64,000 nucleotides of DNA, taken from Crocinitomicaceae bacterium (lineage in GTDB: Bacteria > Bacteroidota > Bacteroidia > Flavobacteriales_D > Crocinitomicaceae). The notes under the pieces were generated by a model, which was not told where the DNA came from, ran no database searches, and saw nothing but the letters and a program-made list of their open reading frames with translations. The position numbers were made by a program, and so were the translations under genes. How positions within the stretch are numbered: position 1 is the first letter of the stretch; the number at the start of each line of letters is the position of its first letter. The stretch lies in NCBI GenBank assembly GCA_016709005.1, contig JADJEU010000003.1, forward strand, positions 124,001 to 188,000. The letters run 5' to 3'. Shown piece by piece: positions 55,995 through 62,967 of this stretch.

Positions 55995-56390
55995 ATGATG
56001 ATGAAAAAAATAGTTTTACTGATACTGATGGCGCTGATGATTTTAGGTTGCAATAAAGATGAAGCGGGTATTACAGGCGAATGGAAATTGGTGGCACAGT
56101 TAATGGATCCTGGTGATGGCAGCAGAGTTTTTACAGCGGTTGAAAGTGAAAAAACAATCACGTTTTTTAAAAATGGAAAACTCGAATCCAATAAAGATTT
56201 GTGTTATCCGCTAAGCGCTTCACCTGAGTCAAGTAAAGGAACATATTCTATCGAAGACAGTACTTTGAACATCACAACGTGTTCTGGAAACACAGCGCCT
56301 ACCATTTGGTTCAGCCTTTCTGGCGATAGTTTGATACTGAGTTATCTTTGCATTGAAGGTTGCGGAGAGAAATATGTGCGCATAGATTAA
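55995..56390 (+). CDS. small lipocalin-like lipoprotein
   Basis: Protein of 131 residues with a lipobox in LMALMILGC (Cys19). The mature part has the signs of the small lipocalin-like family of Bacteroidota: GITGEWKLVAQLMDPGDG near the start, KTITFFKNGKLESN, GTYSIEDSTLNI and DSLILSYLCIEGCGEKYVR at the end. It diverges from the SH3 lipoprotein gene. Ligand unknown. Confidence 0.8.
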   Translation: MMMKKIVLLILMALMILGCNKDEAGITGEWKLVAQLMDPGDGSRVFTAVESEKTITFFKNGKLESNKDLCYPLSASPESSKGTYSIEDSTLNITTCSGNTAPTIWFSLSGDSLILSYLCIEGCGEKYVRID

Positions 56391-56559
56391 ACAACTTTGT
56401 TTAGTTCAAAATCAATTTTAAAAGTTAGGATCCGCGTGAGTGATACCAGCGCCACATAGTGGCCACCAGGTGGAAAAACCCGCATCACGGCTTAGCCGAG
56501 AGAGGATTTGCAGCGAATAGCACGACCACGGCTTAGCCGGGGGCACGCCCCAAGTGATA

Positions 56560-56745
56560 TAAAAATTCAAAATACCAATGTCAAAATTCCAAATGCGTTA
56601 GGTTTTGAATTTTGGTATTTGAATTTCCGAATTACCGACAGGGCTAAGCCTAAATGAGTGAAAAATTCAAAATCACAATGTCAAAATTCCAAACGGGTTA
56701 AGGATTTAAGTTTTGAATTTTGGTATTTGAATTTCCCAATTACCA
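56560..56745. repeat. two direct copies of an AT-rich inverted repeat
   Basis: Copy one (about 56560-56637) and copy two (about 56660-56745) both read aaaaattcaaaat, then caatgtcaaaattccaaa, then ttttgaattttggtatttga and atttcc-aattacc. Within each copy the two halves are complementary. The preceding stretch (56455-56545) has three cggcttagccg-type palindromes. This fills most of the gap before dnaK. Confidence 0.7.
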
Positions 56746-56766
56746 GCACTTATACAGCCACGACAA

Positions 56767-56895
56767 CCTGACGAAAAACCCCTTGTCAGTCTCTTTTTCT
56801 GACGGACTGTCAGACTTTAAAGCCTTGCTACGACTGATTTCTGACAAAAAGAATGAAATGACAATGAAAACTGCCATTGGCATATCTATTGACTA
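56767..56895 (+). promoter_or_regulatory. candidate control region of dnaK
   Basis: Several copies of GTCAG/CTGAC in both orientations cluster here: ctgac (56768), ttgtcagt (56783), ctgac (56799), ctgtcag (56807) and ctgaca (56841). Just downstream, TTGG at 56877 and GA at 56891 are spaced like a -24/-12 element (GG-N10-GA), with an imperfect -12. Both could serve heat-shock control of dnaK. This is pattern recognition only. Confidence 0.4.
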
Positions 56896-56957
56896 AGCTA
56901 ATCGCGAAGCTTAAAAAACACAAAGCTTCAAAACAAACAAAATAAAACACGTTTAAT

Positions 56958-58865
56958 ATGAGTAAAATTATTGGAATCGACTTAGGAACTACAAACTCGT
57001 GCGTATCTGTAATGGAAGGTAACGAGCCGGTTGTAATTACTAACGCCGAAGGGAAACGTACCACACCATCAATCGTTGCGTTTGTGGATGGAGGCGAACG
57101 AAAAGTGGGCGATCCTGCAAAACGACAAGCTATTACAAACCCTACAAAGACGATTTATTCTATTAAACGTTTCATGGGTACATCCTTTGATCAGGCTTCA
57201 AAAGAAGTTGCACGCGTACCTTATACAGTAGTAAAAGGTGACAACAATACACCGCGTGTAAAAATTGACGACCGTTTATATTCAGCTCAGGAAATTTCAG
57301 CAATGATTCTTCAAAAGATGAAAAAAACAGCTGAAGATTATTTGGGTCAGGAAGTGACTGAAGCAGTTATTACTGTTCCTGCATACTTCAACGATGCACA
57401 ACGTCAGGCTACAAAAGAGGCTGGTGAAATTGCTGGTTTAAAAGTAAAACGTATCATCAACGAACCAACTGCAGCAGCACTTGCTTACGGTTTGGATAAG
57501 AAAAATAAAGATCAGAAAATTATTGTTTTCGATTTTGGTGGTGGAACACATGACGTTTCAGTACTTGAATTAGGAGATGGAGTTTTTGAAGTATTGTCAA
57601 CAGATGGTGATACCCATTTGGGTGGTGATGATGTGGATGATAAAATCATTAACTGGCTGGCAGATGAATTTAAAAAAGATGAAGGTTTGGATTTGCGTAA
57701 AGATCCAATGGCACTTCAACGTTTGAAAGAAGCGGCTGAAAAAGCTAAAATTGAATTGTCATCTTCGACAACAACTGAAATTAACCTGCCATACATTATG
57801 CCGGTTGACGGTATGCCTAAGCATTTAGTGCGCACGTTATCACGCGCTATGTTTGAGCAATTGATTGATGATTTGGTGAAACGTACTATTGAGCCTTGCA
57901 AAACAGCTTTGAAAAATGCAGGACTTTCTACTTCAGATATTGACGAGGTAATTTTAGTAGGTGGTTCAACTCGTATTCCGGCAATTCAGGAAGCGGTGAA
58001 AAAATTCTTTGGAAAAGAACCTTCTAAAGGTGTTAACCCGGATGAGGTTGTTGCAATTGGTGCAGCTATTCAAGGTGGAGTTTTAACCGGTGAAGTAAAA
58101 GATGTATTGCTCTTGGATGTTACTCCATTATCACTTGGAATTGAAACCATGGGTGGTGTAATGACTAAATTGATTGAAGCAAACACAACCATTCCAACAA
58201 AAAAATCAGAGACTTTCTCTACGGCAGCAGATAATCAAAGTGCAGTTGACATTCACGTATTACAAGGTGAGCGTCCAATGGCATCAGATAACCGCTCATT
58301 GGGAAGATTCCAGCTTGCAGATATTCCACCTGCGCGCAGAGGAACACCGCAAATTGAAGTAACATTTGATATTGATGCAAATGGTATCATGAGTATTTCT
58401 GCAAAAGATAAAGCAACCGGAAAACAGCAATCCATTAAAATTGAAGCTTCATCGGGATTATCACAAGCTGAAATTGACCGCATGAAATCAGAAGCTGCTT
58501 TAAATGCAGACGCAGATAAAAAACGCAAAGAAGAAGTAGATAAATTAAACGCAGCAGATGCTTTGATTTTCTCTACCGAAAAACAACTGAGCGAGTATGG
58601 AGATAAAATTCCAGCGGATAAAAAAGCACCAATCGAAGCAGCACTTGCTGAATTGAAAGTGGCACACGAAGCAAAAGATTTTGCAAAAATTGATTCAGCT
58701 ATGCAAACGTTGAACAACGTGTTCCAGGCAGCATCACAAGACATGTATGCAAATACAGGTGGCGCTGAAGGTCAACCGCAAGGTGATGCAGGATCTTCTT
58801 CATCAGAAGGATCAAGCAACGCTGAAGCAGAAGACGTAGACTTCGAAGAAGTGAAAGATAAATAA
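56958..58865 (+). CDS. dnaK: molecular chaperone DnaK (Hsp70)
   Basis: Protein of 635 residues, standard length. The N-terminal ATPase domain starts MSKIIGIDLGTTNSCVSVME and includes IINEPTAAALAYGLDK and IVFDFGGGTHDVSVLELGDG; the substrate-binding domain has LLLDVTPLSLGIETMGG and a helical lid. The C-terminus ends in an acidic EDVDFEEVKDK tail, as usual. It works with DnaJ and GrpE, whose genes are not in this window. A hairpin terminator follows the stop. Confidence 0.98.
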   Translation: MSKIIGIDLGTTNSCVSVMEGNEPVVITNAEGKRTTPSIVAFVDGGERKVGDPAKRQAITNPTKTIYSIKRFMGTSFDQASKEVARVPYTVVKGDNNTPRVKIDDRLYSAQEISAMILQKMKKTAEDYLGQEVTEAVITVPAYFNDAQRQATKEAGEIAGLKVKRIINEPTAAALAYGLDKKNKDQKIIVFDFGGGTHDVSVLELGDGVFEVLSTDGDTHLGGDDVDDKIINWLADEFKKDEGLDLRKDPMALQRLKEAAEKAKIELSSSTTTEINLPYIMPVDGMPKHLVRTLSRAMFEQLIDDLVKRTIEPCKTALKNAGLSTSDIDEVILVGGSTRIPAIQEAVKKFFGKEPSKGVNPDEVVAIGAAIQGGVLTGEVKDVLLLDVTPLSLGIETMGGVMTKLIEANTTIPTKKSETFSTAADNQSAVDIHVLQGERPMASDNRSLGRFQLADIPPARRGTPQIEVTFDIDANGIMSISAKDKATGKQQSIKIEASSGLSQAEIDRMKSEAALNADADKKRKEEVDKLNAADALIFSTEKQLSEYGDKIPADKKAPIEAALAELKVAHEAKDFAKIDSAMQTLNNVFQAASQDMYANTGGAEGQPQGDAGSSSSEGSSNAEAEDVDFEEVKDK

Positions 58866-58899
58866 GGGTTTACTTGGTTTAACTTAAATAATAGCATAC

Positions 58900-58938
58900 G
58901 AAAAACCTCTCATCAGAAATGGTGGGAGGTTTTTTTTT
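58900..58938 (+). terminator. terminator of dnaK
   Basis: Hairpin with the arms AAAACCTCTCATC and GGTGGGAGGTTTT and a run of nine Ts, 35 bases after the dnaK stop. Confidence 0.88.
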
Positions 58939-59010
58939 GGATTGGATTTTTCCATTCATGATCGGAAATTAACTGGACATAATTTTGCCTTTAATATGCT
59001 ATTGTGGTTT

Positions 59011-59070
59011 ACCTCCCCCTCGGTGCCCTCCGACAAGTCGGAGCAGGCACTCCAGGAGGGGGAAGGCCTG
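59011..59070. repeat. GC-rich inverted repeat, also found near 62351
   Basis: Stem parts CTCCGAC / GTCGGAG, and outer arms cctccccct / agggggaagg. The right half (ggagcaggca-tccaggaggg) recurs at 62351-62385. It belongs to the repeat-rich zone around the Ntn hydrolase gene. Confidence 0.65.
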
Positions 59071-59121
59071 CTGCCGAATATGGAATACTGAATGGCTTTT
59101 GAAGTGTACGAGATGTTTAGC

Positions 59122-59310
59122 GGGTATCAAAACGTGACAAGTGAATTCGAAATAAAGGTCTAGTAAGACCCGAAAGCTCCGCAGGAAATGTTAATTAATA
59201 AAAAAAGGTAGTCGGAGATCATCCGGCCGCACTTGACCATTATGAGAATTCGCGCCGGAGCGTTTTGTAGCCCTTGACTTTTTGTTTCTTTTGTGTCAAG
59301 ACAAAAGAAA
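59122..59310 (+). repeat. dispersed structured repeat, copy 2 (upstream of the Ntn hydrolase gene)
   Basis: Starts gggtatcaaaacgtgac. The inner stem is CTCCG / CGGAG; the outer stem is imperfect here (CCCGA opposite TCCGG). The end has TTTTG-N18-TTCTTTTG and the inverted repeat TTTCTTTTGT / ACAAAAGAAA. It points toward the gene at 59431. Confidence 0.8.
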
Positions 59311-59430
59311 AGAGAACTTGAAATGGAAGAAGACTGGTTAAATTTTTTAGAGTCAGTGAAGAAGTTTTTTGTTTCTGTTACTTTTTTGTAATAGCGAATT
59401 ACTCATTTAGATTATAACCAAATCAATTGC

Positions 59431-60726
59431 ATGAGCATTCGCAAATCTATCTTATCAAAATATCTTTTCTTTATTCTGTTTTTCTTTTTTGTAAGTGAAA
59501 AAGCGATTGCCTGCAGCATGTATAAAATTACGCTGGGCACTAAAACCATGGTTGGCTGTAATGAAGATGCCTGGCGCTTAACGTCTGCTATTTGGTTTGA
59601 GACGGGTAAGCCTGACGCACCGTATGGAGCAGCCTTTACCGGGTCACGGTTAGATGGTGAAAATGGAACGGCACCCCAATCCGGAATGAATGAACATGGG
59701 TTGAGTTTTTCAAGATTGGCATCCGCCACTCCAGAAAATCAAAAAATTAAACAAGCAGGGAAAAAGGAAATTCAAAATCCTACAGCTTATCTGAAAGACA
59801 TTTTACATCAATGCAAAACAGTTGAAGAAGTACAAGCTTATATTTCAAATTACGATCACAGTTTTTTTTCTGAAGATGTTTTTATTTACATCGACCGGTC
59901 AGGCAAATATTTGGTAGTGGGACCATTTACCATGCAGGTGGGACAAGATCCAACATATGTTTTATCCAACTTTTGTCCATCTGCAACTGCTGATTCGGAG
60001 GCTTTAAAATTGGACCGATACCGGAATGGTGTTGAGTTATTAAACCATAAAACAGATACCACGCTTGAGTTTTGCAGATCAGTTTCGGATACGATGCATG
60101 TCTGTCGTGAAAAAATTGGAGATGGAACCTTGCTCACATCAATCTGGAATTTAAGAGACGGCCTTGTCAATCTTTATTTTTATCATGACTTCGAACATAC
60201 CGTTCAATTCAATCTGGCAGATGAATTAGCCAAAGGAGATCATCAGATTGAAATTCCTGGTTTATTTCCACCCAACGAAGAATTTGAAAAATTAGCAAAT
60301 TACAAAACGCCAAAAAATAGTTTGGTGATGATGCTTTTTGTGATCTCGTCGGGTTTGCTTTTTTTATTCACCGCGATTTTTTTTCTCATGCGATCCTTTC
60401 TGAAACGGAAAGAGGGAGGAACAAATATTCAGCGTGCATTGGTCTTGTGGAGTGTAGTTTTGTTTTATTATACGTTTGTGCTGGCGACCAACATTAATTT
60501 ATTTTATTTCCCGGCGCCTTATCACGATTATAGTTCAGGACTAGTATCAGCCACATCATACATTCCCTTTGTGATGTTACTTTTGATTATTCCGGTTATC
60601 CGTTTTAATTTTTCCATCTTCAAAGAAAACAGCTGGCGCTTTTTTTCAAAAGGACTTTTGGTTTTGAATACGAGTTTGTACGTTGTGCTGATTGGTTTGT
60701 TTTTTTATTGGGGATTTTATTTTTGA
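59431..60726 (+). CDS. Ntn-hydrolase (C45/choloylglycine-hydrolase-like) with C-terminal membrane domain
   Basis: Protein of 431 residues. A signal peptide ends VSEKAIA and the next residue is Cys28, the expected N-terminal nucleophile of Ntn hydrolases (CSMYKITLGTKTMVGCNED). Supporting motifs are GCNEDAWR and the Met-Asn-Glu-His-Gly turn in MNEHGLSFSRLA. The family cleaves amide bonds in linear substrates. From about residue 288 four hydrophobic helices follow (LVMMLFVISSGLLFLF; LWSVVLFYYTFVLA; YIPFVMLLLIIPVI; LLVLNTSLYVVLIGLFF), an unusual addition that would anchor the enzyme with its catalytic domain in the periplasm. Substrate unknown. Confidence 0.82.
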   Translation: MSIRKSILSKYLFFILFFFFVSEKAIACSMYKITLGTKTMVGCNEDAWRLTSAIWFETGKPDAPYGAAFTGSRLDGENGTAPQSGMNEHGLSFSRLASATPENQKIKQAGKKEIQNPTAYLKDILHQCKTVEEVQAYISNYDHSFFSEDVFIYIDRSGKYLVVGPFTMQVGQDPTYVLSNFCPSATADSEALKLDRYRNGVELLNHKTDTTLEFCRSVSDTMHVCREKIGDGTLLTSIWNLRDGLVNLYFYHDFEHTVQFNLADELAKGDHQIEIPGLFPPNEEFEKLANYKTPKNSLVMMLFVISSGLLFLFTAIFFLMRSFLKRKEGGTNIQRALVLWSVVLFYYTFVLATNINLFYFPAPYHDYSSGLVSATSYIPFVMLLLIIPVIRFNFSIFKENSWRFFSKGLLVLNTSLYVVLIGLFFYWGFYF

Positions 60727-60739
60727 GATAGTGAAGAAT

Positions 60740-60893
60740 AGATTCGATTGACGAGTGTTGAATGACGAGTGATGAACGATGAAGCGCACGAGATGTTTGC
60801 CTGGGCATCAAAACGTGACAAGTGAAAAGTGACGAGTGTTGAGTGCAGAATGACGAACGTTGAAGTGTAATAAATGTTCAACCGGGCATCAAA
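60740..60893. repeat. truncated repeat copy with flanking low-complexity words
   Basis: A 5' fragment of the dispersed element (gggcatcaaaacgtgac, from 60803) is followed by aagtgacgagtgttgagtg and gaatgacgaacgttgaagt, leading into full copy 3. The same order (fragment, linker, full copy) recurs at 62437-62517. It lies in the gap after the Ntn hydrolase gene. Confidence 0.65.
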
Positions 60894-61078
60894 ACGTGAC
60901 AAGTGAATTCGAAATAAAGGTCTAGTAAGACCGGATAGCTCCGCAGAAAATGTTAATCAATTAATACCAAAAGTTAGTCGGAGATCATCCGGCCGCACTT
61001 GACCTTTATGAGAATTTGCGCCGGAGCGTTTTGTAGCCCTTGACTTTTTGTTTCTTTTGTGTCAAGACAAAAGAAAAG
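60894..61078 (+). repeat. dispersed structured repeat, copy 3
   Basis: Starts gggcatcaaaacgtgac. The stem is CCGGAT-AG-CTCCG pairing with CGGAG-ATC-ATCCGG. The end has TTTTG-N18-TTCTTTTG and TTTCTTTTGT / ACAAAAGAAA. The next genes are on the opposite strand, so no gene follows its promoter-like end. Confidence 0.82.
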
Positions 61079-61225
61079 AAAGTTTGAAGGGAACCGAATG
61101 TTGAAGTATATCTCCGATCAAACATCGAACGATAACGGTAAAAGATTCCTCGTCGTTTTTTGCAATTAAGCAAAAAACTCTGTCGGAATGACGGCTCGCC
61201 GGGGGCGTAATAACCCTATCAAATT

Positions 61226-61621
61226 TCAACCTTTCACCATTCTCAGTTCAATAGAAACTAGAAATGAAATAATCATAATCTCTCCAAAAAAATAAATCCA
61301 ATCCAACGGTGTGATGATTTTGTAATTGTAAACTAATAGGACAAACGTCAATCCACAATAAATCAAATTTGCGATTCCAATTCGTTTGAGATGTTTTTTC
61401 CAGTTGAGCTTCTGAAATAGAAGAAAGCAAGCTGTTGAATACCAGAAGAGGCTAAACGCAAGAATGCTCAGCACAATGATTGTTTTGTCAGGCATCCCAA
61501 AATAAATCCCTAGCTTGCTTTGAATAATCAGTAAGAGTGAACAAGTGATCAACGCACCCAGTGCATCTAACAGAAAAATCTTTTTTGGACTTTTTGCTAA
61601 CTTGATCAGGAGCGTTTTCAC
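61226..61621 (-). CDS. hypothetical membrane protein, 131 aa
   Basis: Protein of 131 residues with four predicted transmembrane helices (about 17-35, 45-68, 83-100, 107-125) and short basic loops (MKTLLIKLAKSPKK; NWKKHLKRIG). It recalls small four-helix membrane proteins of unknown function in Bacteroidota. It follows another small membrane protein gene after ten bases, so the two are co-transcribed. No motif suggests a function. Confidence 0.72.
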   Translation of the reverse strand: MKTLLIKLAKSPKKIFLLDALGALITCSLLLIIQSKLGIYFGMPDKTIIVLSILAFSLFWYSTACFLLFQKLNWKKHLKRIGIANLIYCGLTFVLLVYNYKIITPLDWIYFFGEIMIISFLVSIELRMVKG

Positions 61622-61631
61622 GTTGAATTTT

Positions 61632-61958
61632 TTAATCGATGATATTCAAATCAAAATACACAAAAACCCAAATTCCAACTGCCGCACCGGCAAGGGTGAA
61701 AAGAATCCACATGAATTTTTGAAATCCGCTTGATTCTTTCCAGATGTTTTTGAGGTATTGGCCCGCTTCGCCTCCTTGCGGTGCCCTGCCAGGAAAAACG
61801 ATAAAACCAAGACCCATAAATGCAACAACAATACCCGTCAGCAAAAATTTTGGGAAATAAAAATTTTCATAGACAATGAAAAAGTAATTCATGCCGGCCA
61901 ATACAATTCCTGTAATCAGAAGACCAATGCCTAATGCGTATTTGGATGTTTTGAACAT
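61632..61958 (-). CDS. hypothetical membrane protein, 108 aa
   Basis: Protein of 108 residues with three transmembrane helices (about 8-28, 36-54, 84-104); a Gly/Pro-rich loop (FPGRAPQGGEAGQYL) lies between the second and third. It is probably co-transcribed with the membrane protein gene that starts ten bases downstream. The family is not recognised. Confidence 0.7.
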   Translation of the reverse strand: MFKTSKYALGIGLLITGIVLAGMNYFFIVYENFYFPKFLLTGIVVAFMGLGFIVFPGRAPQGGEAGQYLKNIWKESSGFQKFMWILFTLAGAAVGIWVFVYFDLNIID

Positions 61959-62036
61959 AGTTTGACAAACGTAAACGGTTTCATTTTCAAAGGTATTAAT
62001 TTATTTTTCCGATCAACCATCTGACATTAACCGAAT

Positions 62037-62065
62037 GAGATCTTGAATCAAGTTCAGGATGACGT
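62037..62065. repeat. palindromic repeat, copy 1
   Basis: The word gagatcttgaatcaagttca followed by ggatgacg contains the inverted repeat ctTGAatcaagTTCAgg. A close copy lies at 62810-62838. This palindrome type is frequent in intergenic DNA of several phyla. Confidence 0.55.
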
Positions 62066-62125
62066 TCCACTTGATGAAGGTTGTGATGATATAGAATCAT
62101 GTCGAAGTTTACGAGATGTTCAACC

Positions 62126-62328
62126 GGGCATCAAAACGTGACAAGTGAATTCGAAAGAAAGGTCTAGTAAGACCGGATAGCTCCGTAGAAAATGTTAATC
62201 AATTAATACCGAAAGTCAGTCGGAGATCATCCGGCCGCACTTAACCTTTATGAGAATTTGCGCAGGAACGTTTTGTAGCCCTTGAATTTTTTTGCTTACT
62301 TTTTTGTTTCAAGACAAAAAAGTGAGAA
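62126..62328 (+). repeat. dispersed structured repeat, copy 4
   Basis: Starts gggcatcaaaacgtgac. The stem is CCGGAT-AG-CTCCG with CGGAG-ATC-ATCCGG. The tail differs from copy 3 but keeps the pairing: CTTACTTTTTTGT opposite ACAAAAAAGTGAG. No gene lies downstream in its direction. Confidence 0.82.
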
Positions 62329-62350
62329 AGTTGAAGTGAAGCTAATGGTT

Positions 62351-62517
62351 GGAGCAGGCAATCCAGGAGGGGGAAGGCCAGTTGCTGAATGTCGAACGGT
62401 GATTTTCCAAAGTCGAAGATTCCGAGATGATTGCCCGGGCATCAAAACGTGACAAGTGAAAAGTGACGAGTGTTGAGTGTAGAATGACGAACGTTGAAGT
62501 TTACTAGATGATAGATC
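62351..62517. repeat. GC-rich repeat, truncated element and linker
   Basis: ggagcaggcaatccaggagg repeats the right half of the inverted repeat at 59011-59070. A truncated copy of the element (62437-62456) and the linker aagtgacgagtgttgagtg then repeat the layout at 60803-60893. Confidence 0.65.
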
Positions 62518-62718
62518 GGGCATCAAAACGTGACAAGAAGATTCGAAGCAATAGCTTAGTGAGACCGGGAAGCTCCGTTCGAAATAGTATTCAATTAAAA
62601 CAAAAAGGTAGTCGGAGATCACCCGGCCGCCCCATCGGGGGCTATTGCGAGAATATTCGCAGGAACGTTTTGTAGCCCTTGACTTTTTGTTTCTTTTGTG
62701 TCAAGACAAAAAAGTGAG
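62518..62718 (+). repeat. dispersed structured repeat, copy 5
   Basis: Starts gggcatcaaaacgtgac. The stem is CCGGG-AAG-CTCCG with CGGAG-ATC-ACCCGG, so the outer pairs differ from copies 3 and 4 but remain complementary. It contains CCCCATCGGGG, as in copy 1. The end has TTTTG-N18-TTCTTTTG. Confidence 0.82.
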
Positions 62719-62809
62719 AAGGTTGAAAAGGAAGAGAAGGGTGAAATTAATTCTGATCGTTGTAACGGTAAAGTTCCTCTCGTTTCAACCGACGCACGTA
62801 AACTCTCGT

Positions 62810-62838
62810 GAGATCCTGAATCAAGTTCAGGATGACGT
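62810..62838. repeat. palindromic repeat, copy 2
   Basis: gagatcctgaatcaagttca followed by ggatgacg, with inverted repeat cctgaatcaagttcagg. It differs from the copy at 62037 by one base in the arm. Confidence 0.55.
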
Positions 62839-62910
62839 CTCGCTGGGGGCCTTCCTCCCTCCTCATGGAGTGCTCGTGTTTACGAAATACTTATTAGCAT
62901 GTCAAATCAC

Positions 62911-62950
62911 AAAATAAAAAACCGTGTTGATGTTTCTAGTTTCAACACGG
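62911..62950 (-). terminator. terminator of katG
   Basis: On the minus strand the perfect nine-base stem CCGTGTTGA / TCAACACGG is followed by TTTTTTATTTT, 17 bases after the katG stop. Confidence 0.88.
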
Positions 62951-62967
62951 CTTTTGAAAATTATCAA

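Noticed and set aside
62296..62917. Frames on both strands with Cys/His and Lys-rich peptides
   Set aside because: They are translations of the dispersed element; similar peptides arise at each copy.
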